Below are positions 42,695 to 58,000 of a stretch of DNA of 64,000 bases, one piece after another. The position numbers and the translations under genes were made by a program. The notes beneath the pieces are model-generated. The model was given only the letters and a program-made list of their open reading frames with translations. It did not search any database and had not been told where the DNA came from. Position 1 is the first letter of the stretch; the number at the start of each line of letters is the position of its first letter. Source of the stretch: Arthonia radiata (lineage: Eukaryota; Ascomycota; Arthoniomycetes; Arthoniales; Arthoniaceae); NCBI GenBank assembly GCA_002989075.1, contig PSQN01000003.1, positions 1,802,340 to 1,866,339 on the forward strand. The letters run 5' to 3'.

Positions 42695-44887
42695 TATTAC
42701 TAGATCTATTTTATCTTTCTATACTCTATTATATACTAATTAGTCTTAATTAATAGCTTTAATAATAGATTTAAAGCTTATTTTAGATTTAGATTTATAT
42801 ATTATTTTATATAGTAATATCTTAGTTATTTTAGAGACTATAGTATTAGCTACTAGTTTTACTACTAGAAGTATATTATACTAGTTATCTTAAAATTAAT
42901 TAATAAATATCTAGAGGTATACTTCTATACTTTAGTAAGAGACTTTAAATTACTTATTAGTCTAAGAGGATTATACTATTAATAGCTTAAAGTTTACTTT
43001 TAGCTACTTTATTAATTTTTTTTAAACTATACTTATAAAATAAGAGTTTTAATTTGATATTAATAATCTTAAAAGCTCTTACTTATACTATATATTTTAG
43101 TATATTAGCTTTATTATTAACTCTATATTTATATTACTTAAACTAAACTTATAGGGAAAAAAGGTTTTTAGCTTAGTAAGTTTATTAACTAAAACTAAAA
43201 TAGTATTATCTTTATTTAGTTTTAACTCTAAAAGATTAGTAATGAAGTTTATAGTATAGTTAAGATTAGACCTCTTAAGAGCTAATAATAGTTAAAGTAG
43301 TTGTATAGATTTCTTATTTTAGAGTTTTATTCTTTAATAAATATAATAATTATTAATAAACCATTTAATCTTCTAAGATAGTTACAAAAATTAGTAGTAT
43401 TAAGCTAGCTATTAGATTATATTACTAGTTTCTAAATACTTTATTTTTATAAAGAAGTATACTTTATTAAATACTTTAGTAATATATAAGCTAGAGACTA
43501 TAAGATATTTTTATACTAGTAATAAGCTATTTAGATTAAAGTAAAGAAAAAGATAGTATTTTTTTATATTCTTTTTAATTAAATTATTTTTTTAGTATTT
43601 TACTAAAGTATAATAAATTTAATTAAATGTCTTATTTTTCAGATTTATATACTTAATTAATTCTTTAAGAAGTTTAAGTAGCTTTATTTTATACTTTATC
43701 TTAATTAAGTAAACTTAATAGTCCTACTAAATCTTAAAGAAGAGTTTATTAGTTAGTAATAAGGTTTTAAATATATAAGAGTCTTTTTTTACTCTTAAAC
43801 TTAAAACTCTTTACATTAAAGTATCTACTTTTTTATTTATAGCTTCTTATTAGTATGTAATCTTAAAGTTAAATATTAATAGAAATTCTATTTATTAAGC
43901 TTACTATTAAGTTAGTTACTCTATAAATATAAGGTACTTTAGTACTTAGTAGTCTATAAGAATCTATATTAACTTATTAGTTAGTACTAATTATAGTTTT
44001 AGTTAAAATATCTTAAAAATTTTAAAAATTACTAGTAGTTCCTTATTATGAATTATATAATTTACTTTTATAGAGTTAAGACTAAATAACTAATATACTA
44101 TAGATCTTAATAGACCTTCTTTATTAAGCTATAATAATATACTAGCTATAATAGAATTAAAAGAGTTATATTCAATAAATAATTACTCATCTAGTTAAAA
44201 GTATATTATAACTAGCTTTTTACTAACTTTTTCTTTTAGTTACTTAAAAGCTTTATTATAATAAGTATTTTATAGTCTACTATTTTTCTTTATTAGGTTA
44301 TTTAGTAGCTAAGCTATCTTACTAAAGCTATAAATAAATCTTCTATAGTAGTTATAAAATTTTAGAACTTTTGATATAGTAGTAATATCTCCTTACTATA
44401 GTAATTTCTAGTCCTTAATAGCTTAGATCTTTTTAGATTCTATTTTAGTTTTAGTTAATATAATAATAAGTCTTAGATACTTAACTTTTTACTTATAAAA
44501 CTTATACTTTTTAATATCTATATATAGACTAATAAACCATAATTATACTAAGACTTATTAAATATACTTCTTATATTTCTTTTTAGTTCTACTAAAGATT
44601 AATATATTATTTAGGTAACCTAATATATACTTATTAAGTATATTTAAAAAAAATTTATTTATAAAATATTGGAAAGCTAAGAGTATATTATATAATTTAA
44701 AAGAAACTATATTATACTTATAGTTTTTAAAGTAAGTTATAAATATTATAAGATTTAAATCTTCTTTTAATACTATTTAAAGCTAGTAGAAGACTTATTA
44801 AATATTAAGCTTTAAAAACTATTAAGTCTTAGTAATTTTTACTAATATTTTTTTAAATTAATAGTAATAAATATAAGTCTCTCTAAC
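42695..44887 (-). mobile_element. Old gypsy copy E, reverse transcriptase/RNase H part
   Basis: On the minus strand the translated pattern follows a Ty3/gypsy polyprotein: a reverse-transcriptase active-site region near 44600, then the connection and RNase H region down to about 43800. The sequence differs from copies A-D, so it is a separate family or an older lineage. It is split by element A on the left and by element B on the right. It is a strongly AT-rich fossil with many breaks. Nesting makes it the oldest copy in the window. Confidence 0.6.
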
Positions 44888-45336
44888 TGTAACGCTGGTT
44901 GCTGGGAGGACCGAACTAAGGCTTACTTGCCTTATATACTTATCGATCTTAATAGTACGTATCTCGTATATTAGAGACTAAAAGGTAAGAAAGGTAAGAT
45001 AAATTATAGAAAGTAAGAGAAGCTTAACTAAGTAAATTAAAGATAAAGTACGTTATTTAAATATAGTTAAGAAACTTATATTTAGATATTAAGCTAATAA
45101 ACTAAAGTTTATCTTAAGATTAGCTATTAGTTTAGCTATATAGTTTAAGATATATAAGTATATTTCTTTATATCTAATAGCCCTAATAATTTCTTTGTCG
45201 CGTTATTAGAATCTTATTACAATATAGCAATATTACTAATATTATTATATCGAAGTTATTGTGTATCCTATATAACGCTTTAATAAGGCTAGTTAGGTTT
45301 AGCCTTGTACTAGTTTAATATAGCAAGATTGTAATA
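44888..45336 (-). repeat. Element B 3' LTR (about 449 bp)
   Basis: In plus orientation it starts tgtaacgctggttgctggg, the reverse complement of the A-type LTR end, and ends gattgtaata, matching the reverse complement of the LTR start. It has a single copy of the 61-bp segment that is duplicated in element A. Confidence 0.75.
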
Positions 45337-48300
45337 TAAAGTTCTTTCTTCAAAGCTAGTCGTTTTTAACGGTTCTAGAGACATTAAAACCTTATTATTG
45401 CTTAGTAACAGATTCAATTTTGTAAGTTATTATATTTAAAGTTAAAAAGACTCTTAATACTAATAAAGCGCTTAAAATTAATACTATTCTTACTAAAGTT
45501 TATAGTTAGAAGATACTTCTGTATTTTTATTGCTCTTAATTAGATAAAAAGTGTCTTTTAAAGTTTAAAAAGGTATTATACTTTATATAAATTTATAACA
45601 AGAAGTTATATAACGTTTATTCGTTATTAAAGGATAATTAGTTTCTATTTTAACGTTTATTTAGCTAATTTTAACTTATTACTTACTTAAAGTATCTATT
45701 CTTAGTACTTATAGGTATTAAACGCTCTTTAAAAGCAGCGTAAGCGTTTAGTAGAAGAAAGAAAAGTTATTTATATAGCGAAATAGTAGTATAAAGCCGT
45801 TAAAGCGGCAGTTGTTAGTTTAAAGAAGGAGTTTAAAAAGTTATGCGTTTAAACGCAGAATAAAATAAATTAGAATAATACTTTGTTTAAAGAAAAATAG
45901 CTAACGGCTACATTTAACAGTAATATTGTAGATATACTAAGTAGTTTAAGTATAAATTTTTGTAATAATTTATATTCAAAGTTAAGTAGTAGACCTATAA
46001 TATAGTAAGCTAGTTTATTTATAGACAACTTAAATACCGGCGGGGCGCATTAAGCAGTAGATTAGAACATTAGTACTGTTACGATCAATTAATACTTTAG
46101 TTCTAGTATTATTAAATAGTGTCTTTATAGTTAGTTAGGTTTTATTCTAGTTTCTATTAATTTTTATATCTAAAGTATTCTTTTTACTTTATAAGATACT
46201 ATAGTTTATCTTAATATTGTCTATAAGCTTAGATTATCTCGATCTTATACTTAGGTTCTTAATTATTAGAAAGGATTTCTAAATTAGACCGTTTTACTTC
46301 TTAAAAATAGGCTAGTTTTAATAGCGCTATATAGAATATAGAGCATATTTTTATTATTCTTAGAAGTTTAAGCTTAAATATTACAAATCTTAGTTATTGT
46401 AGAATTTTAAACGGTTCTGTTTTAGTATAGTCGAGTTTCTTGCTTAATTTAGTAGTCTTAAGATTTCTTATAAGCAAGTATACTTCTTCCCTCTTTTTTA
46501 TGCTTGTATTTAAAATAGTTCTTAATCTATTGTACTAGACTTTTGTTTGTTCGTTAATAAACTCGCTGTCCGACTTTAAATACTAGTATAGATATTTTAT
46601 ATTAGTTACTATACGTATAGCGGTTTTATTTTCTATAGTATTCTATAATTATCTTCTTTAAAGAGGGTAATAGCTATATAAGGCGTAAAACAGAGTAGTC
46701 TTTATTATATTGTTTTTAGTATTATTGTACGCTACTTACATAACTAGTAATAGTTATACTTAGTTGTCTTGCTAGTAATTAATGTATACTTAAAGGTACT
46801 GTTCTAGAGTTTAGTTTGTTTATTTTATTTATCTATTTGTCTGTAAATAGAATAATATAGAAATTTTTTGTTTTATTTCTAATTGTTGTATTAGAGATAT
46901 TTAAAATCGTAAAATAAATCTCTAATCTCTATTAAAAATAATTCTCTATAGTTATTTATAGTTAGCTAAAATAATTTAAAGAAAGGTATATATTAATTAT
47001 TCTAAATTACTAGCTTTCTTATATAATATAAAGTATATGTATTTTATTAGTTTATTGTATATAACTAGAATAGCATTGTAAGCTATTTTTATAAGCAAAT
47101 TCTTAAAAGATAGTAACTTAGTAATAAAGTCTAGTAAGACTATATACTATAGTTTCTTAGCTATCTTTAGTAGTTGTAATTTGCTATAAAACGAATGCTT
47201 CGAGTGTTTAGTTCTTACGTATATATTATATTCTTAGATATATTCTTTAACGTAATATTAAATTCTCAGAATATAGTAAGTTCTTATAATCTTTTTAATA
47301 GTATTATCGATTCTTTTATATCTCTTTATTAAATTGTCGCAAAAATTGCTAATAATGTGTTAAATTAGATTTCTCGGAACATAAATTTTTCCTTAAAATT
47401 TATAATAGCCTTTATTGTTCTTTATTAATCTTAAGTGTCGTTTTTCGTTCTTCTAATAAGTTTTAGAGTCGTTTAAAATATCTAGAATTCGGCTGTTTAG
47501 TTCAATAACAAACTTAGTTGTTATAGCTAATTATTATATCTAATCTTGTTATTATATTCTTAGAATATTACGTACTCGATACACTTCTTGTCGTTAAAGT
47601 AGTCAAGTTGTTGGCTAAAAGCGTCTGCTCTATCGTTCTTAGAACCTTTTTTGTAGGTAATAATAAAGTTATATAGAGCTATAGTTTTTGACTATTAAAC
47701 TTATCTTTAGTTAAGTTTCTTTATTATAGTAAAGTAAGTTAAGTTCTTATAGTTTATATATACTATAATCGTATAGTTTACTTTTTTAAGTAGGCTTGCT
47801 ATATCTTAAATACTGCTATTATAGCTAAAAGCTCTTTATTGCAGATATTATAGTTTTATTCTATAACTAATATTTTTTTAAGTAAAAAGCTACTAATCTA
47901 AGCTTTCCTTCGTTATTATTTTAACTTATATATACTTTAATAGTATAGTTAAACGCATTTATTTCTATAATAATTAGTAAGTTAGAGTTAAATATTGCTA
48001 ATATAGATTTAATTTTAAAGGCTTCTTTAAGCTCTTTAAATACTAATTATTTTTTATATTTAAAAGAATTCTATAAATTATCTTGTCTATTAAAACAGTA
48101 GTACTATAATTTAGCTAAAGTTAAATATCTATTGCCTATAATAGTTAGTAAAACTAAAAAACTGTTGTAATTATTTTATATTCTTTAGTATAGGCTATAT
48201 TAAAATAGATTAAATCTTTAAATCTTTAAATCTTTTATTTAGAGACTGTACTTAGTAATTATAAATCTAAGAAATCTAATAGATTGTTAGTAAAATTAGA

Positions 48301-51300
48301 ATTTCTTGATATTAATTTATAAATTGGTACGTACTAATCTTTCTAATACCTTTTTAATATATTTTTTATATTTTTTTAGTATACGGCTGTATACTAGGAT
48401 ATTGTTTAAATATATAGTTATAGATATATCTAAGTATTTACTAAGTATATTATTAATTAGTTTTTAAAATAATACTAGTACGTTTATTAGCTTAAAAAGT
48501 ATAATATAGTACTTAAAAAGTCTGTACTTTGTATAAAAAGCAGTTTTCTATTCTTTACCTTTTTTTATATAAATTGAGTTATAAGCTCTTTATAAGTTAA
48601 ACTCAATAAACTATTATACGTTATATAATTAATCTATAATTTCGTTAATATATAGTAGTAGATATCGATTTTTATAGTTATCTTATTTAATTACCTATAG
48701 TTTATATAAAGTTATAATTTACTATTCTTTTTTGATATAAAGAGTATTAAGTATCTAGCCAATAATATTAATTTTTAAATAAAACTCTTCTTTAGGTTTT
48801 TATTTAAATAGTCACAGAGTACTTAATTTTCTACTTCTAATAAAAAGTATATTAAACCGAATATTGGCGTTTTACCTTTTTATAAAGGTATTATATAATT
48901 TTACAGTTTATACTCTAAGAGAGCTAAGTTTAACTTAGCTTTCTTAAATAAGTATTAAAATTAGTTATATTTCTCTAGTATCTTAGTAATTAGCTAAGTA
49001 CTTATTATTGTATAAAATCGTTAGCATACAGTTATTTTTTATTTATACTTTCGTATAGTTAACTATAGATAAGATACTATAGTAAACTTTTCTTATAAGA
49101 TAACTAGTTGTCGGAGTATAGTAGTACTAACCCGTATAATTTCTTTATTGCATGTCTTTTTTTTACTACTAAAAATAGCTTATAAAGTATCTATTTTATA
49201 GAACAACTTTTATTTAGAGTATTTATATCTAGTAAAAAGAAGCTTTTTAGTTCTCTAGTTTACTTTTAAGTTATATTATTGTAACTAAAGTATACCTAGT
49301 ACTACGTAGTGCTAATTAATATTTACGATATTATAAGTAATTTCTTCTTGTATATTTATATTTAATATTCCTTAACATAGCGTATTAAGATAAAGTTGTC
49401 TATTACGTTTAAATCGATTATAATATTAATGTTTTTATTGTTTATTATTATTTAAGTGTATAAGTATATTTTATAAGTAGCTAAGCTTATATAGAGCTAT
49501 AATTTTAAAAGATCTAACTATTAAATAAACCGGTACTACTGCTCTTAAAGTAGTCGACTTAGTCTTTTTATATTAATTATATACATTCTAAAGTATCTTA
49601 GATACTAAAATCTATTATTAATTAATTTACTATAAGAATTTTTATATTAAATGTTTTAGTATTACTTTTATTATAACATTTAGTTTATTGTTTAAAATCT
49701 TTACTTTAATTATATAACTATTACTAGTTATAACTTATTATGTTTATAAGTTATATATTGTTAGTTAAAAGTATTAGTACTAACTACGCAATTTAAGACT
49801 CTTAATAAGGTAGTTTACTAATTATTATAAGCGTAATTAAATATATTTTAGAATATTGTTAATATCTTTATTAGCGCTTATCTTTTTATTATAAAAGACT
49901 ATCTAATAAAGTCTCTATATTATTCCTTTCTAACAAATTAGAATTTTTTCCTTTTTAATTAATATTGTCCTTAAGAGAGGATTCTATACTATTAGAATCT
50001 ATATTTTTGTCTTTAAGTCGTTATCTTACTTATAACGTATCGTAAATGCTATCTTACTTAGCTTCTATAGTTTGCTCTTTCTTAAATTTCCCTTAAGTTT
50101 TTAGATAAAGTAACTTAGATTGTCTTCGAGTAAGATATAGTTCTTATATCGAACCTTATTTTAGAGATATTAGCTTCTTTAACTACTATCTTAATCTCTA
50201 CTTATTAAACTTATAGATCTTATAATTATTATTATAGTAAGCGGTTTAAAATAGCGTTTTATATAATATAACGGTTTCTAATGTCTATTGCCTCGAAATA
50301 GTACGGTTAATATTGTTTTAGCCCTATAGGTTTTATTATTTCTGTTTAATTTATTGTTCCTTTATTTCTTCTTATAACTTATTATTAATATTCTAATTTA
50401 TATATAACTCGAATAGGTTTAGTTTTAGTAAAAGTCCTAAGTCTTAGAGTATATTGTAGAATTTTGTTAGCGTAGTTATATTAAATTATTATTGCGGCAA
50501 GTAGAGTTTCTAAGATTAATTGTTACACCCGCTTTTTTCTATACTGTTAAACTATTGTTTCTTAAAACAGTATTTCTTAATTTAATGCTCTAGTTTCCCG
50601 TAGTATAAGTATAGCTTATTCTTTATTCTATGTTCTCTATTTAGTTATTTAGTTTCTCTTAAGGCTTTATAAAATTTAACTCTATTAAATTGCTTCAGTC
50701 TTATTATATATTTACTCGATTCTTTGTTTTATAGAACTTATTAATAGAATTACTCTTCTTTTCTATTTATCTTTTTAAAGTTACTATTATTAATCTCTTT
50801 TGTTTATTATATAAGACTATTAATATTGTTAAACTTCTTTTTATAAATATAAACTATTTCCTTAATATAGTTCTTAAGCCTTTTATAAAAGGTTTTAATA
50901 AGAAATTTCTTGTCTTATTTTATTTAATTAGTATACTGTATAAATTTAGCAGTATATCTACTTACTGGTCCTATTTACTTAAGATTCTAAAGCTTTTTAA
51001 TAGCGATACGCCCAGCGTTGGTTTATTTAAAGATCTTTTAAAGCTTTTTTTAAAAGAAAATAAAGCTAGCAAAGAATTTATTAGTATCCTTATGTCTTCT
51101 CTTTATCGAAGTAAATAAAAAAATGTTAAGATAGTACTTAATTTACTTATAAGTATCTTTATTTATATAAAAGGTAGCAAATAGAACTATAGTAGTATCG
51201 TTTAAAAACTAGTTTTTATAAGTTTTAAAGTATACGACTAGGCGTATTGAAAATAAAGTAACTTTAAAACGTTTACTTTAAAAACTCTTTTTTATTTTAA

Positions 51301-51433
51301 TATTAACGTTTAATATCTTATTTATACTAGCTATTCTATTAGCTAACCTATTTATAGCGTTATAGCTATTAAGTATTAAAGTAGTAGATATAATTAATCT
51401 ACTTTCTCTACTTTTATAGCGAGTCTATTCAAG

Positions 51434-51597
51434 TATAATACTAGTTACTAAAAAATCTAAACTAAGGCTTATTTACCTTATATACTTATTAACCTTAGTA
51501 GTATGTATCTTGTATACTAGAGACTAAAAGATAGGAGAAATAAAATAAACTATAAAGAGTAAGAAGGACTTAACTAAGTAAACTAAAGATAAAGTAC
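51434..51597 (-). repeat. Element B 5' LTR, first part (interrupted)
   Basis: About 164 bp of the LTR end can be followed, starting next to the conserved gcgagtctatt primer-side segment. It stops at aaagtac, where element C begins. The remainder should lie beyond elements C and D, outside the window. Confidence 0.75.
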
Positions 51598-52069
51598 TGT
51601 TACAAATACTAAGCCCGGGACGGCTGAGCGAACCCCCGAGCATCAATACTTACTACTTGCTAGGACGCTAACAGGTACTAGCGTACTTTTAGCCGACAAG
51701 ACCTCTTTTACCGACAGCGGCTAAAGCGGGCACGTTGGGCTAGAAAGCCGTAGTTATCTATAAGAACATTAGCAGCTACAGTAGCTTTAGAGGACCTCTT
51801 TTGTACCTTAGACTATATAGCTAAACTAATAGCCGACCTTAGAATAAACTTTAGTCTATTAACTTAATATCTGAATATAAGTTTCTTAACTATATTTAAG
51901 TAACGTACTTTACCTTCTATCTACTTTAGTTAAGCCTCTCTTACCTTTAGTAATCTGTCTCGCCTCTCCTATCTTTTAGTCTCTAGTATACAAGATACCT
52001 ACTACTAAGGTTAATAAGTATATAAGGTAAGTAAGCCTTAGTTTAGTTCTCTTAGCAACTAGTGTTATA
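51598..52069 (+). repeat. Element C 5' LTR (472 bp, variant)
   Basis: It starts TGTTACAAATACTAAGCCCG, unlike the TGTTACGATCTTAC start of A and D. From about 51800 onward (ttagactatatagct...) it matches their LTRs to the end. The first 200 bp is notably GC-richer than its surroundings. Confidence 0.8.
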
Positions 52070-55000
52070 CTTTAATAGACTCGCTACAAAAGTAGAGAAA
52101 GTAGATTAGTTATATCTACTACTTTAATATTCAATAGCTACAACGCTATAGATAGGTTAGCTAATAGGATAACTAGTACGAGTAAGATATTAAATGTTAA
52201 TATTAAAATAGAAAAAAGCTTCTTAAATAAACGTTCTAAAGTTACTTTATTCTTAATACGCCTAGCTATGTACTTTAAAACTTATAAAGACTAGTTTTTA
52301 AACGATACTACTATAGTTCTATTTACTACCTCTTATATAGATAAAGATACTTATAAGTAGGTTAAGTACTACTTCGACGATTTTTTATTTACCCCGATAA
52401 AGAGTAGGCGCGAGAATACCGATAAGTTCTTTGCTAGCTTTATCTTCTTTTAAAAGAAGCTTTGTAAAATCTTTAAACAGACCGACGCTAGACGCGTCGC
52501 TATTAGAAAGCTTAGAAACCTTAAGCAAATAGGACCAGCGAGCAGATACGCCGTTAAATTTATATAGTATGCTAATTAAATAAGATAGAACGAGAAACCC
52601 CTTATTAAGACCTTTTACGAAGAACTTAAGGATTATATTAAGAAAATAATCTATATTCGTAGAGAAAAGTTTAATAATCTCGATAACTTTATACAACGAG
52701 TAAAGAAGATTGACGACAGTAACTTTAAAAGATAGATAGAAAAGAAGGATAACTCTACTAATAGATTTTATAGGATAAAGAATCGAGCAAACTTACGATA
52801 AGATTGAGGCGATCTAATAGAGTTAGATTTTATTAAGCTTTAAAGAAAACTAAACAATTAGAAAAGAGAACATAAAATAAAGAATAAGCTATACTTGTAT
52901 TGCGGGAAACTAGAGCATTAAGTTAAAGAATGCTGTTCTAAAAAATAACAGTTTAACAGTACTAGTAGAAATAGGCACAACAATTAATTATAGAAACTCT
53001 ATTTCCTACAACAATAGTTTAATATAACTACTTAGATATAAGAGAACAACGGTTGCAATAAAACGATAGAGCTACTAGCAGCCTTTATTGACCGCTGGTA
53101 TATTAACTTAACCGAGGGTCGTCTTCTTTAAGAATTAGATCTCTTATAGAAGATTATCTAGAACTAGTATAAGTACGTTACTAAACTAACTAAGAAGCAA
53201 AAGAATATTTACTAGAGTACTTTTTATAACTAAAAAAATACTCACTAGGTTTTATCTAACGAAAAGTACAACGAGTAGAACTTATTTAACTTATATAAAA
53301 ATTAGAATATACATAGCGAGTTATAAAAAGAAATAAAGGAACGACAAATAAAATAGAAACAATAAAATCTATAGGACTAGAACAATACTAACCGCACTAT
53401 TCTAAGGTAGTAGATATAAGATACCGTTATACTATATAAAACACTATTCTAAACTATATGCTACAATAATAATTATACGACTTACGAATCTAACAAATTA
53501 GAATTAAAATAGTAGCCAAGGAAACTAATATCTTTAAAATAAGGTTCGATACAAGAATTAGACCTTACTTAAAGACAACTTAGGTTACCTTACCTAAAAA
53601 CTTAGGGAAATTTAAGAAAGAACAGACCGTAGAAGCTAAGCAAGATAGCAGCTACAATACGTTATAGACAAGATAACGACTTAAAGACAAAAATATAGAT
53701 TCTAATAATACAAAATCCTCTCTTAAGAACGATACTAACTAGAAAGAACAAACTCTAATCCGTTAGAAAGGAATAATATAGAGACTTTATTAGTTAGCCT
53801 TTTATAATAGAAAGTTAAGCGCTAATAAAGATATTAATAATATTCTAGAATATATTTACTTACGTCTATAACGACTAGTAAACTACCTTATTAGAGGTTT
53901 AGAATTGTATAGTTAGTACTAATATCTTTAACTAACAATATACAACTTATAAATATAATAGGTTTTAATTAGCGATAGTTGTATAACTAAAGTAGAGATT
54001 GTAAACAATAAACTAAACGTTATAATAAAAGTAGTACTAGAACATCTTATACAGAAATTCTTATAGTAAATTAACCGACAATAGATTTTAGTATCTAGAA
54101 TACTTTAGAACGTATACGATTAACAGGAAAAAGACTAAACCGACTACTTTAAGGGTAGTAGTACCGGCCCGTTTAACGGTTAAATCCTCTAAAAGTCTAG
54201 CTCTATATAAGCTTGACTACTTATAGAATATATTTATATACTTAGGCAACAATAAACTACAGAAACATTAAAATTATAATTAATTTAGACGCAATAGGTA
54301 ACTTTATCTCGATACGCTACGTCGAGGAGTATTAAATATAAATATAAAAGAAGAAATTACCCTATATACTGTCTAAATTTCAAAAAGCAGAGGAAAAAGT
54401 CGACTACAAGACTTTACCAATAAATATAATAATTAAGAACTATTAGGAAGAAATTACTTATAATATCGTAAATATTAATTAGTACTACGCTATACTAAGT
54501 ATACTTTAGTTGCAACAATATAACTTAAAAGTAAATTAAAGAACTAAGAAACTCCTTTTTACTAGGTATAAGTACTCTAAATAAGAGTCGTTCTATAAAA
54601 TAAATACTTTATAAGCTATTGTTAGTAGTAAGGATAAGGAGCGCGATAAAGAACTTATATAGGTTAGTACTACTATACTCCGACACTTAGATATCTTACA
54701 AAAGAAGTCTAACGCAGTATCTTGTCTATAGCTAACTACACGCAAGTATAAATAAGAGACGACTATACACCAACAATTCTATACGACGACAGATACTTAG
54801 TTAATTACTAAGATACCCGAGGAATACAATTAATTCTAATATTTATTTAAGAAAGCTGAGCCGAACTCAGCTCTCCAAAAATATAAACTATAGAATTATA
54901 TAATACCTTTATAAGAAGGTAAAACGCTAATATTCGGTCTAATATACTCTCTATTAGAAGCAGAAAATTAAGCGCTTTACGACTATTTCGACAAAAACCT

Positions 55001-58000
55001 TAAGAAAGGATTTATTTAGAAGTTAATATTACCGGCTAGATACTCGATACTCTTTATACTAAAGAAGAATAGCAAACTACAACTTTACGTAGACTATAGA
55101 CAATTAAACAGGGTAACTATTAAAAATCGATACTCTTTACTATATATTAACAAAATAACAGACCGATTATATAACGCGCAATAGTTTATAAAGTTTAACC
55201 TATAAGGAGCCTATAACTTAATTTATATAAGAGAAGATAAAGAATAGAAAACAGTCTTCTATACTAGATACAGACTTTTTAAGTATTGCGTTATACTTTT
55301 TAGGCTAATAAACGCACTAGCATTATTTTAGAAACTAATTAACAATATACTTAGCAATTATCTAGATATATTTATAACTGCTTATCTAAACGATATTCTA
55401 GTATATAGCCGTATACTAGAAGAATATAAGAAACATATTAAGAAGGTATTAGAAAGATTAGCGCGTACCGATTTATAAATTAATATCGAGAAAATCTAGT
55501 TTTATTAATAATCCGTCGAATTTCTTAGATTTATAATTATCGAGCACGGTCTTTTTAATTTAAAAGATTCGAAGATTTAATCTGTTTTAACCTAGCCTAT
55601 ACTAAAAAATATAAAATAATTGTAATAGTTTCTTAGTTTTATTAACTACTATAGGCAATAGATATCTAACTTTAGTCGAATTACAGCACCACTGTCTTAA
55701 TAAACAAAATAATCGATAGAATTCTTTTAGATATAAAAAGAACAATTAGTATTTAAAAAGCTTAAGAAAGCTTTTAAAATTAAATCTATATTAGCAATAT
55801 TTAACTCTAACTTACCGATTATTATAGAAATAAACGCGTTAAACTATACTATTAGAGCATATATAAGTTAAAATAATAAGAAAAGAAAGCTTAAACCAGT
55901 AGCTTTCTACTTAAAAAAAATATTATCTATAAAATAGAACTACAATATTTACAATAAAGAGCTTTTAGCTATTATAGTAGTATTCGAGACTTAGTAAGCT
56001 TATTTAAAAGAAGCAAACTATACAATTATAATATATACAGACTATAAGAATCTAACTTACTTTATAACAACAAAGAAACTTAATTGCAGATAAGTTAGAT
56101 AGTTAAAAACTATAGCTTTATACAACTTTATTATTACTTACAAAAAGGGTTCTAAGAACAATAGAGCCGACGCTCTAAGCCGACGCTCTAATTACCTTAA
56201 TAATAAAGAACACGTCGAGCACGCAATATTCTAAGAATACAACAACGAGATTAGATACAATTAATTGGCTATAACAACCGAGTTTGTTATTAAACTAAAC
56301 AATCGAATCTTAGATATTTTAAACGACTCTAAGACCTACTAGAAAAACGAGAAACAATACCTAAGACTAATTAAGAACAATAAAGGCTATTATAAATTCT
56401 AAGGTAAGATCTACGTTCTAAGAAATCTAATTCGACGCGTTATTAGTAACTTCTACGATAACCCAATTAAAGAACATAAAGGTATTAATAATACTATAGA
56501 AAAGATTATAAGAACCTACTATATCTCGAGAATCCGATACTACGTTAAGAACTATATCTAAGAATGCAACGTATATACAAGAACTAAGCATCTAAAGTAT
56601 TTACTATACAGTAAACTATAACTACTAAAGATACTTAAGAGACTATAGTATACAGTCTTACTAAACTTTATTACTAAGTTACTAATCTTTAAGAATCTAC
56701 TTATAAGAGTAGCTTACGACGCTATTTTAGTTATATACAACAAACTAATAAAATACGTATACTTTGTATCTTACAAGAAAGCTAGCAATTTATAATAATT
56801 AGTATATATATTCCTTCAGATTATTCTGGCTAACTATAGTTAATTACAAAGAATTATCTCTAACAGAGATTAAAAATTTGTCTTACAATTTTAAATATCT
56901 CTAATACAACAACTAAGTATCAAACAGAAAATATTGACGTTATTTTATTTACAAACAGACGGACAGACAGAATAAACAAATTAAACACTAAAATAGTATC
57001 TCTGAGTATATATTAACTATTAGTAAAACAACTAAGTATAATTACTACTAGTAGCGTAAGTCGCGTATAACGATATAAAGAACGATATAACTAAAATAAC
57101 TCTGTTTTATGTCTTATATAGCTATTACCCTCTTTAAAGTAGGCAACTATAAAATACTACTAAAAATAAAACGGCTATACGAATAGCGACTAGCATAGAA
57201 ACCCTGTATCGGTAGTTAAAGTCTGATAGCGAGTTTATTAACGAACGTACAAGGAAATAGTATAACAAGTCGAGAACTATTCTGAACACAAGTATAAAAA
57301 AGGGAAGAAGAGCTTATTTACTTATAAGAAACATAAAAACTACTAAATTAAGCAAAAAACTCGACTATACTAAGACAAAACTATTTAAAATTTTACAGCA
57401 ATAAAGACCTATAACATTTAAACTTAAACTCCTAAAGACAATAAGAATATATTTAGTATTCTATATAGCGCTATTAGAACTAGCCTACTTTCGAGAAGTA
57501 GAACGATCTAATCTAAAGATTCCTTTTAATAACTAAGAACCTGAGTATAAGGTCGAAACGATTCAAGCTTATAGATAATACCGAGGTAAACGATAGTATC
57601 TTATAAAATAGAAAGGATACTCTAAATACGAAAACCAATAGAAACCGAAATAAAACCTAACTAACTATAAAGACACTATTTAACGATATTAGAACTAGAA
57701 TATTAATTAGTTGTAGTAGTACTAATACTCTAATTTACTATCTAGTGCGTCTTACTAATACTTAGATTATCTGTAAACGAGCTAGCTTACTATATTATAG
57801 GTCTACTACCTAATTTAGAAAATAGATCTTTACGAAAATCTATAGATAGCTCGTTAGGCGTATTTAGTATATTGCTACTTAATATAGTAGTAAACAACTC
57901 TTTCTGCTTTAACAGCTTATTACAATTTAATTTGTCTAAGATAGACGCTCGCAATACGTCTATTTTCTTCTTTAGCTGCAAGACTTTTTATTTCTTATAA

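Larger units (their letters stand above)
44888..51597 (-). mobile_element. Element B: Ty3/gypsy element related to A, minus strand, broken
   Basis: The right end (in element sense) is an LTR at 44888-45336, and the gypsy gag-pol order can be followed on the minus strand up to about 51410. The far LTR begins at 51434 and is cut at 51597 by element C. Sequence order matches element A throughout, but this copy is much more AT-rich, which fits an older or more heavily RIP-affected copy. It is a fossil with very many breaks. It is inserted in old copy E. Confidence 0.8.

Noticed and set aside
52385-52696. 103-codon minus-strand frame in element C
   Set aside because: It is antisense to the gag region of the element, so it is a shadow.
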